The translations under genes and the position numbers were made by a program. A DNA stretch of 64,000 nt from JAFDZV01 sp964455525. GTDB taxonomy: Bacteria > Bacteroidota > Ignavibacteria > OLB7. Positions within the stretch are counted from its first letter, which is position 1; each line of letters starts with the position of its first letter. The stretch covers positions 186,001 to 250,000 of the forward strand of contig CAYVWR010000002.1 in assembly GCA_964455525.1 (NCBI GenBank), written 5' to 3'. Positions 26,353-36,400 of this stretch are shown here, one piece after another. The notes beneath the pieces are model-generated. The model searched no databases. It saw nothing but the letters and a program-made list of their open reading frames with translations, and was not told where the DNA came from.

Positions 26353-26805
26353 ATGGAAAACATCGAAGCGGTCATCAATACTCTGGGGAACGCCATCGAG
26401 ATGGAGAGGACGCTCCAGGACTATTACAAGCATGCGGCACGGCATACGAAAGATCTGGCGCTGCTGAAGCGGCTGGAGGGAATGGAAGAGCGGCATATGG
26501 GGCTGGCTCGGCGCTTGAACACACGTCGTGAAGCTCTACAGAAAATGAACGGCGAAGGAGTGCTGGGCAATACGCTTGAGGCGATTGGCAATGCAATTGC
26601 TGCAACGATCGCAGGGCTTCCGGTGGGGCTGATCCGCACCGAGACCGATCCCTCCGTCGAAATGCTGATCGAAAGCGAGGAACGCCTGCTTGAAGCCTAT
26701 GCTCTGCTGGGCACGGTCGTCGATCCCGATACCAAGCTTGTCGTGGATGATGCCGTACGTAACTGCACGTCCAATATCGAGCTGCTGAACGATATGAAGG
26801 GGTAG
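26353..26805 (+). CDS. Ferritin-like four-helix-bundle protein (150 aa)
   Basis: A cytoplasmic protein with the helix pattern of ferritin-like/DUF2383-type bundles. Helix 1 reads ENIEAVINTLGNAIEMERTL and DYYKHAARH, helix 2 LLKRLEGMEERHMGLARRLN. This gives the ExxY and ExxH-like residues (E15, E17, Y24, E44-E45, H47). A Gly/Ala-rich segment links to helix 3 (VEMLIESEERLLEAYALLG) and helix 4 (LVVDDAVRNCTSNIELLNDM). Candidate iron ligands are present but not in a fully canonical rubrerythrin arrangement, so ferroxidase activity is uncertain. It is unrelated in detail to the encapsulated ferritin at 5190 and lacks a cargo peptide. A terminator follows at 26900. Confidence 0.75.
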   Translation: MENIEAVINTLGNAIEMERTLQDYYKHAARHTKDLALLKRLEGMEERHMGLARRLNTRREALQKMNGEGVLGNTLEAIGNAIAATIAGLPVGLIRTETDPSVEMLIESEERLLEAYALLGTVVDPDTKLVVDDAVRNCTSNIELLNDMKG

Positions 26806-26899
26806 TACGGCCCTCCTGCTGTGCCTGGGCGTGTCCGGCGATACGTCTGGCGTTGCAGGCGCCCCCGGATGCTGCGCCGATAATTCAGCATCGAGCACC

Positions 26900-26940
26900 G
26901 CTCCAGAAGCTCGCCAGTGAGGTTCTGGAGCTTGTTCTTT
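26900..26940 (+). terminator. Terminator after the ferritin-like gene
   Basis: GCTCCAGAA (26900-26908) pairs perfectly with TTCTGGAGC (26923-26931), followed by TTGTTCTTT. Confidence 0.65.
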
Positions 26941-27013
26941 CAGAGAGCGGCAGCCTGCAAAAAACGCTGGCTATGAACTATTACGATCATGGAGAGGACG
27001 GGCCGGACCCGCG

Positions 27014-28141
27014 ATGCTTATGGGGGATTTTCTTGAACAGTTCGATCTCCTCTACCAGGCGATCTTTGCCATCCTTCCGAGGAGCTTCCGCCCTTTTGTG
27101 ACGCCGACGCTTACGGTTGTCACGGTGATGCTTGTGGCGTTGCTTATACGGCAGGTGGTGATAAAGGGGCTTAAACGTTATAGCGCCCGAACGGCAAATC
27201 CGTACGATGATGTGGTCGTGGCGCTTATCGATCGTCGCATTCTCCTCTGGGCGTTTCTGATCGCTCTTCTGATGGCGCTTCCGGAAATGCCGTGGCGGCA
27301 GGGCATGATCCGAACCGGGATCACCCTGGTGACCGCGACGTTTGTGCTGTCGCTTGCCATGGCAACAGGGCGTGCCCTAGGCGCAATCGCCCCGCTGTAT
27401 GCGGTCACTACCGGCACAGGCCTGAGCGGCACCACGCTGATTAAATACGTGGCCCAGTTTCTTATCTATGCGCTCGGTGCCTCGATCATCCTCTCGATGT
27501 TCGATATCTCCGTTGCCCCGGCAATCACGGCGCTCGGCATCGGTGGCTTGGCCGTTGCGCTGGCGTTCCAGGATACGCTCTCGAATGTCTTTGCGGGCAT
27601 CGCAATGACGCTCTCACAACATATCAGGATCAACGATTATGTGCAGTTGGATTCCGGTGAGGAGGGCTTTATCTACGATATCGGTTGGCGCTATACGGTC
27701 ATTCGCTCCTTCCAAAACAATCTTGTGATTATCCCGAACAGGAAGATGGCCGATTCGGTGGTGACCAATTTCCATCTTCCCGACCCCCAGCTTCGCATAG
27801 AACTTACGGTGACCGTCGGATTTGAATGCGATCTGGTCGCTGTTGAGCGTGTGCTGCTGGAGGTGGCCCGGCAGGCTGTGGGCCAGGTGCAGGGGGTGCT
27901 CGCCGAACCGGCTGCCACCGTGCGTTTCAAGGAGTTCAACGTCTCGGGTGTCCTTACCAAACTCTTTGTCTCGATCGACGATTTCAACCAGAAATACGTG
28001 GCCTCGCACGAGCTTATGAAACGTGTTCATATCCGGTTCCGCGAGGAGGGGATCATGATTCCCTATCCTGTCAGGACGATCAGATTTTCGCAGAGTTCAG
28101 GCAATCGGGGGGGAGAGCACCCCTATCCTGATGCCGAGTGA
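27014..28141 (+). CDS. MscS-family mechanosensitive ion channel
   Basis: A 375-residue inner-membrane channel that opens under membrane tension to release solutes during hypo-osmotic shock. Four membrane segments precede the pore (FVTPTLTVVTVMLVALLIRQ; LLWAFLIALLMALP; MIRTGITLVTATFVLSLAMA; YVAQFLIYALGASIILSMF). The pore helix TM3 is GIGGLAVALAFQDTLSNVFA. The beta domain follows (IRINDYVQLDSGEEGFIYDI, then VIIPNRKMADSVVTNF), then the alpha/beta C-terminal domain ending FREEGIMIPYPVRTIRF. A second Met at codon 3 is an equally good start. It stands alone. Confidence 0.93.
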   Translation: MLMGDFLEQFDLLYQAIFAILPRSFRPFVTPTLTVVTVMLVALLIRQVVIKGLKRYSARTANPYDDVVVALIDRRILLWAFLIALLMALPEMPWRQGMIRTGITLVTATFVLSLAMATGRALGAIAPLYAVTTGTGLSGTTLIKYVAQFLIYALGASIILSMFDISVAPAITALGIGGLAVALAFQDTLSNVFAGIAMTLSQHIRINDYVQLDSGEEGFIYDIGWRYTVIRSFQNNLVIIPNRKMADSVVTNFHLPDPQLRIELTVTVGFECDLVAVERVLLEVARQAVGQVQGVLAEPAATVRFKEFNVSGVLTKLFVSIDDFNQKYVASHELMKRVHIRFREEGIMIPYPVRTIRFSQSSGNRGGEHPYPDAE

Positions 28142-28300
28142 ATGGGCACTGAAACCCTGCTGACTGCATCGTCCCGGTGTCCGTTTGTGGCAGTGCTCGG
28201 CCAGGGGGGGAAATCATGGCTGGGGGAACCGGCATCCTGAAAGCCCCTATGTATGCAGGCCGTACGTATCATATTCATCTTGTAGACATGGTGATCGCTT

Positions 28301-28612
28301 ATGAGTCAGATAGTCCTGATGACCGCGCCAGACCGTGATGAGGCCCGCCGGATAGGGCGTGTGCTTGTGGATGAGCGGCTGGCGGCCTGCTGCACTATCA
28401 TCGACCGGGTGGAATCGATCTATCGGTGGGAGGGGGCGGTGGAGGAAGCCAGGGAGGCCCTCGTTATCATCAAAACCGATGCACGCCATTTTTCTGAGCT
28501 GGAGCAACGGATTCGGGAATTGCATCCCTATGATGTGCCGGAGATTCTGGCACTGCCGATTGAAGCAGGCTCCGAGGCGTATCTGCACTGGCTGGCGGGA
28601 TCGTTGAAATGA
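28301..28612 (+). CDS. cutA: Divalent-cation tolerance protein CutA
   Basis: A 103-residue trimeric ferredoxin-fold protein of the CutA1 family, linked genetically to copper tolerance, with an unclear molecular role. It shows the family motifs: RIGRVLVDERLAACCTII, VESIYRWEGAVEEAREALVI, then LEQRIRELHPYDVPEILALP and the end YLHWLAGS. The length is normal. It follows the MscS gene by 160 bases and may share its transcript. The ATG at 28301 is the family start. Confidence 0.95.
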   Translation: MSQIVLMTAPDRDEARRIGRVLVDERLAACCTIIDRVESIYRWEGAVEEAREALVIIKTDARHFSELEQRIRELHPYDVPEILALPIEAGSEAYLHWLAGSLK

Positions 28613-28692
28613 ACGAGGCCTGATCGCGCTGGCGCTGCGGATCTGGCATCTCCGGCTGGACCTATCTGCCCACGGCATCCGTGCAGCCGGAA

Positions 28693-28734
28693 ATGCCCCG
28701 GAAAGAATCGAGCGTGCGATCCCTCCCGGGGCAT
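28693..28734. terminator. Bidirectional terminator-like hairpin
   Basis: ATGCCCCGG (28693-28701) pairs perfectly with CCGGGGCAT (28726-28734), between the convergent cutA and minus-strand hypothetical genes. Confidence 0.5.
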
Positions 28735-28776
28735 GGTAGGGCTTGAGATTGAAGAGCCGACGCTGGCAGCGTATGG

Positions 28777-29112
28777 TTAATCAATGCCAAGAGCAAGTGT
28801 AAATGGTATGCTGCTGCCGTCGATGCCAGCCGCCATCACCGTTACCGATGGAGTCTCCGATGGATGTGCAGGCCCTATCAGGGCGACTGTAAATCGTGTT
28901 GTATGGTCCCCCGCCGAGCCGAATGTGCGTGTGAACAGAAGCTCCTTGACATGTTTGCCGCCCCTGATGAAAAAATATGGAAGCGTTTCCTCAAGTGTAA
29001 TCCGAACGGTGACAGGACCGGCCGAGGAGACACGCAGAGAAACATCGATTGAAAGAGGGTGTTCCAATAGGGCGGGTACTGGGTTGTAATCCATGTTTGT
29101 AATCGTCGGCAT
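28777..29112 (-). CDS. Hypothetical small beta-sandwich protein (111 aa)
   Basis: I do not recognise a family. From the Met at 29112 the protein reads MPTITNMDYNPVPALLEHPL, then an all-beta pattern: SIDVSLRVSSAGPVTVRITL, YFFIRGGKHVKELLFTRTF, TTRFTVALIGPAHPSETPSV and SSIPFTLALGID. This looks like one immunoglobulin- or fibronectin-type domain without a signal peptide. The frame is open upstream to 29205, but AGGAT seven bases before 29112 and the start of the regular strand pattern favour the shorter form. It converges on cutA. Confidence 0.6.
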   Translation of the reverse strand: MPTITNMDYNPVPALLEHPLSIDVSLRVSSAGPVTVRITLEETLPYFFIRGGKHVKELLFTRTFGSAGDHTTRFTVALIGPAHPSETPSVTVMAAGIDGSSIPFTLALGID

Positions 29113-29469
29113 GGCGATATCCTGATCGGTATTGATTGAATAGTATCCAGGGGCGGGTGACGCCACACACATGTAAAACGAATAGTATCGCGAGAGTTGC
29201 TGCATTATGATTGTTCTCGAAGTGTTCGAGCAAGCGAAGCATGCTGGCAGGAACGGTGTGTCCGCACCGATACCCCTGTGCGTTCCCCTAACATCGCCAC
29301 AACAAGGCGGGCTGGAATTACGTACGACCTACATATAGCCGACCGACGCTCATATTATGATGCCCGTTGGTGCGATACGGCGGCGCCAGGGCGCTGGATG
29401 ATCTGCCAGCTTTTTCTTTGCGGATAATGATGCCTGGCCGGATGCGCCGGCGGCCCATGTTCTGGCGCG

Positions 29470-31200
29470 TTATAACGTCTGGATGAAGGTGACAAAATTC
29501 ACTTCGGTGGGTAGCTCAAGCTTCTTTCGGATCTTCATCCGTTGCGTTTGCAGCGTACGAACCTTGTTTCCAAGGATCCGTGCGATTCGGTTTGTATCAT
29601 TGCCAAGCGCCCTGGTAAGCAGACAGATCTTCATCTCGGTGGAGGTCAGGTCCGGCCGGCGCTCGAACAGCATCCTCTCCAGATCGGGATGCGCTTTCTC
29701 AAGCTGCCGCTTCAATCTCTCCCATTCAAGATCGGTTCCCGAGAGTGAGGTGCCGGATGCTTTTGCGGTTGTCCCATCTGCTCTGCCAGGGTGATTGGCA
29801 GGGCCTTTTGTATCCGCGCCCGCGTTCCGGTTGTGTTTGCCTTGGTGTTTCTTCCGTGCCTCATCTTTTTCGGTGTTGGCGCGTTGCTCGGTAAGATTGA
29901 TCTGCGCCTGGATCAGTTCCTGCTGTTGCAGGTCCTTGTCTTCCTCAAGCTGAGATACCCGCTGCTGTGCTTCATCCCGCTCTCGCTTTATCTTCATCAT
30001 ATTGTATTTCATCTGTACTTCCGCTATCCTCTGCCGCTGCTCTTCCCCGGCAAGGCTCTGCTGTAGTGTCGCAAACTGCTGATAATGCCCAAGCGCTTCA
30101 CGATAATATCCCTGCCGTTCGTAGACGCCGGAGATCGCCTTGTGCAGTTCCATTTCCGGCTGGCGCTCCTGAAGTTCCTGCGCTATGCGGAGCGCGTGCA
30201 TATAGACATGGCGTGCGGCATCAAGATCGTCCATCCCTTCATGTATCCTCCCGACACGCTGGTATAACCCGAGCAGCAGCCCGTCGTCCGGGTATTTCTG
30301 AAGCAGATCGAACGCCTTGACGTAATATTTAAGCGCAAGATCCGGTTCCTCCTGCTGCTTGTGCAGATCGGCGATGATGATGGTAAGGGAGGCGAGCACG
30401 GTCCAGTCGCCGTTTCCCTGGCAGACCGCATAGGCGCGCCATGCGATCGCTATGGCATCGCTCAATTCGCCACGGCTACCATGAATGCCCGCCATATTTG
30501 CCAGCGCCCGAACCGTGTTCCCGATATCTCCGGCCTCCTGGAATACATCAAGGCTGCGCTGGTAATAGTCATAGGCCATTGCCAGCTCGTTCATCTTTCC
30601 ATAGGCCGTCCCGATCGTGTTCAGCGCTCGCCCGCGCCCGGCCGGATCGTTCCGCTCCTCGTGAATCACCAGCGACTCCCGGAGAAAGCCTATCGCCTCG
30701 TCGTATCTGCCAACCGATATATAGAAGAGGGCCATCGCTTCCAGCACCTCGGCACGAACCGATGTTATGCCGATCCCACACTGCGCGATCGCCTTCTCGT
30801 AGCAGGCAAGCGCAAGAACCGGCTCGCCGAGCATTCGCTGCGCTTCGGCGAGCATAATGAGTATCCGTGCCGCAACAGTGTCATCGCCGGAGTCCATCAC
30901 CAGCTCCTGCGCTTCGTGAAGATCGGCAAGCGCCGATGCCGGATTGCGAAGGTTGAGATATGCGTGGGCACGATGCCGGAGCATCTCCACCTGCGCTTCC
31001 GCGTTGGATGATGTCAGCGCTATCATGATTGCCTTGGAGGCATGAGTGATGGCAACGTTCGGGCTTGCCATGACGATCTCGGGAAGAAACCTGCCGTATG
31101 CCTTCAGCCGTGCCAGGGAATCGCTGGCGCGCAGCAGGTGCTTTTCCAGATGAGAAATAGGATCGTTGGAGCTTTGCTCCGGTTTGTTCGTCTGTGCCAT
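29470..31200 (-). CDS. TPR protein with coiled coil and LuxR-type HTH
   Basis: A 576-residue probable transcription regulator. Residues about 35-400 are tandem tetratricopeptide repeats (NPASALADLHEAQELV; PVLALACYEKAIAQCGIG; RYDEAIGFLRESLVIHEERN; NELAMAYDYYQRSLDVFQEA; YYREALGHYQQFATLQQ). A charged coiled coil follows (KRERDEAQQRVSQLEEDKDL), then a low-complexity linker. The C-terminal 65 residues match a LuxR-like helix-turn-helix: LTSTEMKICLLTRALGNDTN, then RTLQTQRMKIRKKLEL. Similar TPR/HTH proteins in Bacteroidota usually have a membrane segment before the coiled coil; I see none here, so it is probably cytoplasmic. It is divergent from the caspase gene across 204 bases and could regulate it. 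Confidence 0.82.
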   Translation of the reverse strand: MAQTNKPEQSSNDPISHLEKHLLRASDSLARLKAYGRFLPEIVMASPNVAITHASKAIMIALTSSNAEAQVEMLRHRAHAYLNLRNPASALADLHEAQELVMDSGDDTVAARILIMLAEAQRMLGEPVLALACYEKAIAQCGIGITSVRAEVLEAMALFYISVGRYDEAIGFLRESLVIHEERNDPAGRGRALNTIGTAYGKMNELAMAYDYYQRSLDVFQEAGDIGNTVRALANMAGIHGSRGELSDAIAIAWRAYAVCQGNGDWTVLASLTIIIADLHKQQEEPDLALKYYVKAFDLLQKYPDDGLLLGLYQRVGRIHEGMDDLDAARHVYMHALRIAQELQERQPEMELHKAISGVYERQGYYREALGHYQQFATLQQSLAGEEQRQRIAEVQMKYNMMKIKRERDEAQQRVSQLEEDKDLQQQELIQAQINLTEQRANTEKDEARKKHQGKHNRNAGADTKGPANHPGRADGTTAKASGTSLSGTDLEWERLKRQLEKAHPDLERMLFERRPDLTSTEMKICLLTRALGNDTNRIARILGNKVRTLQTQRMKIRKKLELPTEVNFVTFIQTL

Positions 31201-31404
31201 GATCGTGTTCGTTGCTGTTTCGGAGTTTGTCTGCCACCCTCGTCATCTTCCCCGATAGGTTATACGTAGACCATATGTAGGCGGGAGGTTCGCCCAGGGA
31301 GGCATATTGGAATCGTAACCCGCGTATGTAGGTATGGCCAGCAAGCTTGCGAGGAACGAATATAATGCGGGGATGAACATTAATCATCAATCTGGAAAAG
31401 GCCT

Positions 31405-32301
31405 ATGAAAAAATACCTCTCTCTTCATATCGGAGTGAATAAGACCGATAAAAATATTTATGCGCCAACAAGTTATTCGCAACTCTGTGGCTGCGTAAAC
31501 GATGCCAATGCAATGCGCGATGTCGCGATCGATAAGGGATTCGATGTTATGGATGTGCTAAAAGATCAGACGGCGACATTCGATGCGGTTGTATCACGAC
31601 TGCATTCGGCTGTAACGGAATTGAAGAGAGGGGGGACGTTTCTGCTGACATTCTCCGGGCATGGTGCGCAGCTCTCTACCATGAATTATGTACAGGAACC
31701 CGATCTCTACGACGAGGGATTTGTGCTCTATGATCTCGTAATGAAGGATAATTATCTCGATGTATTCCTGCGCCGGTTCGCAAAAGGCGTGAGCGTTATC
31801 ATTGTGGCCGATTGCTGCCATAGCCGCACCATTCATAGCTTCGGTGCCAGGCCGCGCAGACGCCGCCGCGACGATGAGGCGGAACCCGACGGTGCCGGTG
31901 AGTGCGCGAGGAAACGGCGTCTGGACTACAGAACTGCCGAATATCATCGCAGAACCCAACACGAGCGGTACAAGGCGCTGGATGTTGACTATAAAGCCGC
32001 AGGATTTGCCGTGCCAAAACATATCAGTGCCGATGTGATCGTGCTTTCAGCATGCGATGATAATGAAAAAACAGCCGATGGACCCGATCATGGAGTGTTT
32101 ACACAACATCTCCTTGATGTGCTCCGGCATGGCGGCCTGCCAAAAGGAGGGCCGTTTACCGGATCGTATGATGAATTCATGCGCGCAATACAAAAAAAAA
32201 TAGGAAATGCACAGAGTCCCGCTGTGACGTTTCTTGGACAGAACAGGGAACAACCTGCGTATCCGTTTTTTAAGGGACCTCCATTTACAATAAAAAACTA
32301 G
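31405..32301 (+). CDS. Caspase-family protease (peptidase C14, metacaspase-like)
   Basis: A 298-residue cysteine protease. The p20 fold begins KKYLSLHIGVNKTDK. The catalytic His is H86 in FSGHGAQ and the catalytic Cys is most likely C138 in VADCCHSR (C137 is the adjacent cysteine), as in type I metacaspases. Residues about 148-190 are a basic, acidic-patched insertion (RPRRRRRDDEAE, ECARKRRLDYRTAEYHRR) in the place of the metacaspase activation loop, rich in Arg/Lys sites where these enzymes cut themselves. The p10-like part contains DVIVLSACDDNEKTAD and HGVFTQHLLDVL. There is no signal peptide, so it acts in the cytoplasm. The next gene begins 4 bases downstream. Bacterial caspases act in development, death and antiphage defence. 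Confidence 0.92.
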   Translation: MKKYLSLHIGVNKTDKNIYAPTSYSQLCGCVNDANAMRDVAIDKGFDVMDVLKDQTATFDAVVSRLHSAVTELKRGGTFLLTFSGHGAQLSTMNYVQEPDLYDEGFVLYDLVMKDNYLDVFLRRFAKGVSVIIVADCCHSRTIHSFGARPRRRRRDDEAEPDGAGECARKRRLDYRTAEYHRRTQHERYKALDVDYKAAGFAVPKHISADVIVLSACDDNEKTADGPDHGVFTQHLLDVLRHGGLPKGGPFTGSYDEFMRAIQKKIGNAQSPAVTFLGQNREQPAYPFFKGPPFTIKN

Positions 32302-32305
32302 AATC

Positions 32306-33208
32306 ATGATGAAAAACTTCTCAGTCTCGATTGTTATGATATGTATGGCGCTGCTCGCCATCCCATATGGTGATGCCGCCGCCCAGCCATCGCCACCCCT
32401 GGTGACGTTCGAGCAGGCTACACGGGCAGCCTCGAACTACGATGCCAGCATGGTGGTAACCTCGCCCTTGCAAGGGGATGTCGTCACATTGCAGAGCGAT
32501 TGCGATACATGCCCGAAGTTCCTGGAGTTTGATGCTTCACTTCAGAATTTCGACCTCGGCGAGAAAAGCCTTGGCCAATTTCCCTGCGAGCCATTGTCGT
32601 ACCACGATAGTTTGCGGTGGAAAGGCAATGGCCAGCATCTGTATATCGTGGTTGATAAGGGCGCAGGGAGGGTTATCGCGGATCTCAACTCGCCTGCATA
32701 CATCCCTGTGGAACAGCCAACCCCCGGCCCTCATACGCTCCGGGTCTATATGGTCCGTTCATGGGATGAAAGCCTGAAGGCCGGGGTAAGCCCCGCCAGA
32801 GCAACAGATCTGTATGCTGTGCGGACATTCTATATCGGGACAAACGATGGCACGCATGCAATCGACACGGCCATACCCCTGCTGACGGCAAATTCGCCGC
32901 TCGATACGAACTACTATAAATATCCGCCCGATTCGGTTCTGTTCGATTTCAATCTGATGTTCAAGGATCTTTCGGACGGTTATAGAGTCGAGGCCACTGT
33001 CTATGATTCCACCGACAATATCATGGGGCGCGAAACTCTGGCAGTCTGGACCCCCTATTGTATTCGTGGCTTTCAGGAGCCGCCGCTGGGGCGTCTGGGA
33101 AAGTATTTCATACGAGCACGTCTCCTGGATATGAGCGGGCTTCCGGTTGTAAACGGGCCGGGCAATTTCAACGATCAGAAATGGGCGTTCTGGATACGCC
33201 GCCACTGA
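32306..33208 (+). CDS. Secreted protein of unknown function, caspase operon partner
   Basis: A 300-residue exported protein. The signal peptide is SVSIVMICMALLAIPYGDAA, cut near AAA-QPS. The mature part looks all-beta: MVVTSPLQGDVVTLQSDCDT, CPKFLEFDASLQNFDLG, GQHLYIVVDKGAGRVIADL, HTLRVYMVRSWDESLKAGV, then VEATVYDSTDNIMGRETLAV and GKYFIRARLLDMSGLPVVN. Two Ig-like domains are plausible. I recognise no family. Four cysteines are present (two as CDTC, two single). It starts 4 bases after the caspase stop, so the genes are co-transcribed, but the caspase is cytoplasmic and this protein is not, which makes a direct complex unlikely unless one is released. A strong terminator follows. Confidence 0.75.
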   Translation: MMKNFSVSIVMICMALLAIPYGDAAAQPSPPLVTFEQATRAASNYDASMVVTSPLQGDVVTLQSDCDTCPKFLEFDASLQNFDLGEKSLGQFPCEPLSYHDSLRWKGNGQHLYIVVDKGAGRVIADLNSPAYIPVEQPTPGPHTLRVYMVRSWDESLKAGVSPARATDLYAVRTFYIGTNDGTHAIDTAIPLLTANSPLDTNYYKYPPDSVLFDFNLMFKDLSDGYRVEATVYDSTDNIMGRETLAVWTPYCIRGFQEPPLGRLGKYFIRARLLDMSGLPVVNGPGNFNDQKWAFWIRRH

Positions 33209-33232
33209 CCGGCCACCTCCGGTGAATAGTAT

Positions 33233-33274
33233 GGACAGGCTTTGCACTATCGGTGCGAAGCCTGTCCGCGTTTT
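33233..33274 (+). terminator. Terminator of the caspase operon
   Basis: GGACAGGCTTTGCAC (33233-33247) pairs with GTGCGAAGCCTGTCC (33253-33267), one G·T wobble, 5-base loop, then GCGTTTT. It lies 24 bases after the stop codon. Confidence 0.8.
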
Positions 33275-33415
33275 ATTCCTGCCATAGCAAACCTTATCAG
33301 GGAAGAGGGGAGCCTCTACGGAAATCCGTTGTCTGCGCGGGCAACCATATCGGCCCGGTTATGCCAGGGCATCATGGTGCAAGCGTTGCGCCGTTGTGCC
33401 CTTGTATGTCTCTGG

Positions 33416-36400
33416 CTATATCCGGGAATGTTCGTCTCGTGCGCTTCGGATCTTCTCCAGCATATCCACAAGAGTTCTGGGCGATGCCTGATCCGGGCCT
33501 GATAGCTTTACCTGGATTGCCATGGCCCGCCTGGCACATCGTTCGGCCGCGTCCAGATCGTTCTGCCTGAGATAGATCGCCCCGAGCACTTCCACTGCAT
33601 CGGCAACATCGGGATGGTCCGGCCCCAGAGAGACCTCCCAGGCCGCGATTGCTTGCGCATATAATGGTGCGGCCTCATCGTCACGTCCCATTTTCAGCAG
33701 AAGGCTCCCCAGATTATTGGCGCAAATGCCTACATAGGGATGTGTGGCGCCAAGCGTCTGCACAGCCAGCGTGAGCGCTTCCCGAAGGATGCGCTCGGCC
33801 CCCTGGTAATCCCCGGATTGGCCCACGGGGTAAGCGGAACTGATGCGCAGGCCGATGGTCATCGGATGCTCCTGGCCAAGCTTGATGACCGCCGAGGTGA
33901 TGGCGCGTGTGAACATCGCCACCGATTCGGGAAATTTCTTGCGGGCCTGGAGAATCGAGGCAACATTTGCCATTGTGGTCAATGTAGAGGGATGGTCGTG
34001 CCCCAGCATCTTCTCCTGGATGCTGAGAGCACGATAATACAAGGTTTCCGACTCGTCCAGATTGCCATCGGCACGATAGCTTCCTGCAAGGTTGTTCAGC
34101 GAGGTGGCCGTGATTGGATGATTCGGGCCAAGCCGCCGCTGGCGGATATCAAGCGCACGCTTGTAGAGCGGGATTGCCATGGCGAAGTCGTGGAGATCAT
34201 GGTACAGAAGCGCAAGGTCGTTCAGGCTTTCGGCGGTCTCCGGGTGATCGGCGCCGCAGACCCGTTCCTTTAATTCGATTGCCTTCTGATAAAAAGGGAA
34301 TGCAAACTGATGTCGGCCCCAGTCGCGATACAGCAGGCCAAGATCGCTGAGCACACGTGCCATCGTCAGCGAGGCAGGCTCGGGTGCGCCTTCAAGGATG
34401 CCGAGCGCCGAGCGGTAATATCCCTCCGCCTCCGCAAATTTTCCCTGCTGGCGGAGCAGTTCCGCAAGGGTATGAAGGGTGGCTGCGGTCTCGATGTGGT
34501 TGCTGCCGTACAAGCCCTCTTTTAAGAGGAGCGCTCGCCTGATATACTTCTCGGCGCGCTCCATAAGCCCGCTTGCCATGAAAAATGTCCCGAGATGCTC
34601 TGCCATGGCCGCGTGCTCCTCTGCGTCTGGTACACGCGAGCGCCAGGCGGCAAAGCTTGCTTCGTACGACTCCACCAGCATTTTTTCATCGTTCAACTGT
34701 ACCCAGTATTCGCGCAGCTCATGGCGCCGATCGCTCCTCCAGAGCAGATTGAACATCGGGATATCGGACAGGCAAGCCGCAAGCCGCCCACGCTCCCCGG
34801 CATGTTCCCATTGCCACGGCTCCTCGGTTGCACGTCGTAACGATGTGGGTTCAGAGGCAAAATACTGTGCCAATCGCCGGTGAATGCCGAGTTGTTGTGC
34901 CGTCGATGACAGATATCGCCGCTGAACTTCCTGGCGTATATGCTCATGGGCGAATGAGAGCATGGTATCACGTTTCGAGAGATAGTGATCGATAGCGTCA
35001 AGAAACCTTGCAAGCGCCTCCGGGTCGGCGTTGTTCATCTGTCGCAGTTCGGCGATATGCAGGCCGGTTCGTGTTCCCCAGATAAGCGACATGACATCGG
35101 CAACCAGATCGCGGCCGTGATTGTTTTCAAGGCGTTCGAATATCCGCTCGAAAAACTCCTCGTGGGTTTGCGCGGTAAGCAGCTTGTCCCGTTCGCCATC
35201 GCTTTGTGTCTGCTGAATCTCTCGAACGCTCATATGAATAAGCAGGGGGGTGAATGCCGTGTCCACAAGGGTGAATCGCTGGAGCAGATCGGCGCCCAGG
35301 TCGTTGCCGGTATCGGAGACCATGCGGTCGATAATCATCCGTTTCTGCGCAAGTTTCAGCGGCTTCATCTGGAATTCATCCCAGTCGCGGTCCACCAATC
35401 TCTCGAAGATCTCCCGTCCCGCATCATCGGAGGTTGCCGTGGAGACCACCAGCCGCAGGTTCGGCGAGATATCGGAGGGGAGCCAGTCGAGCGAGCGAGC
35501 GGCCGTCTGAAGCTGGTCAAGCCCATCGATGACGAGCACCATACGTTTGTCTCGAAGCCTCTCAAGCCAGAGCGGTAGCGCCGCAACCATCGCGTTGAGG
35601 CTGTCCGGGACCTGCTCGGATATCGCATACAGTTCTTTCAGCTCGCTCATGATATGGCGCAAGACCGATGCAAGGTCGTTTTCGGCGGCCACGGCACCAA
35701 CATGATGCCCGATAACAGGCACCGCCGGGGTGGTGCTGCGGGCATAGGCCATCCAGTTGGCAAGCAGCGCGCTTTTGCCCGTGCCACCTTCTCCGGTGAG
35801 AAACAGCGGAACCCCATCCCCGGCGACATGGTTGTCCAGACGGTCGAAGTATCCTGGGAATTCGACGTAGGAACGGCGGTGAGATGCCGCAAATAGCTCC
35901 TGCGAGCGCCGCCATCGTCCCAGAAGCGAGAGATGTTCTCCCGGCGGATGCAGCCGATCGAGGATCGCCAGGAGATCCTGAAGAATCGCGGCCTCCAGAT
36001 CCTTCATGCTGCTTAGCCTATCGCGTACCAGAAAGCGGCCATCACGGGCGGCGCTGCGCAGCGTGCGTAGCTTCTCCAGAGCCGCCGGATGCCCGTCGCC
36101 CGGCGGCGTGTCGGGGTCGCCGGGGATGTAGAAGAATGCACGTTCCCGCATAAGCTGGTTGTCCATAACCTGCTCGACAAACTTCATAGCCGTAAGCGAT
36201 TCCATTCCACTATCCATATCCTTCAGCCACGGCGCCTGCGCTCTGGCCTGCGATGCGGCGTGGGCGGTGCCAAGTATGGCGATGAAGATCGGCCGATGCC
36301 CATGCAGCTCCTCCAGGCGTGCGGCGATGATCTCACCGGATCGCCCAGGTGTCAGGGAGATCTCCCAGAGAGGATCGCTCTCAACCACAAACACCCCCCG

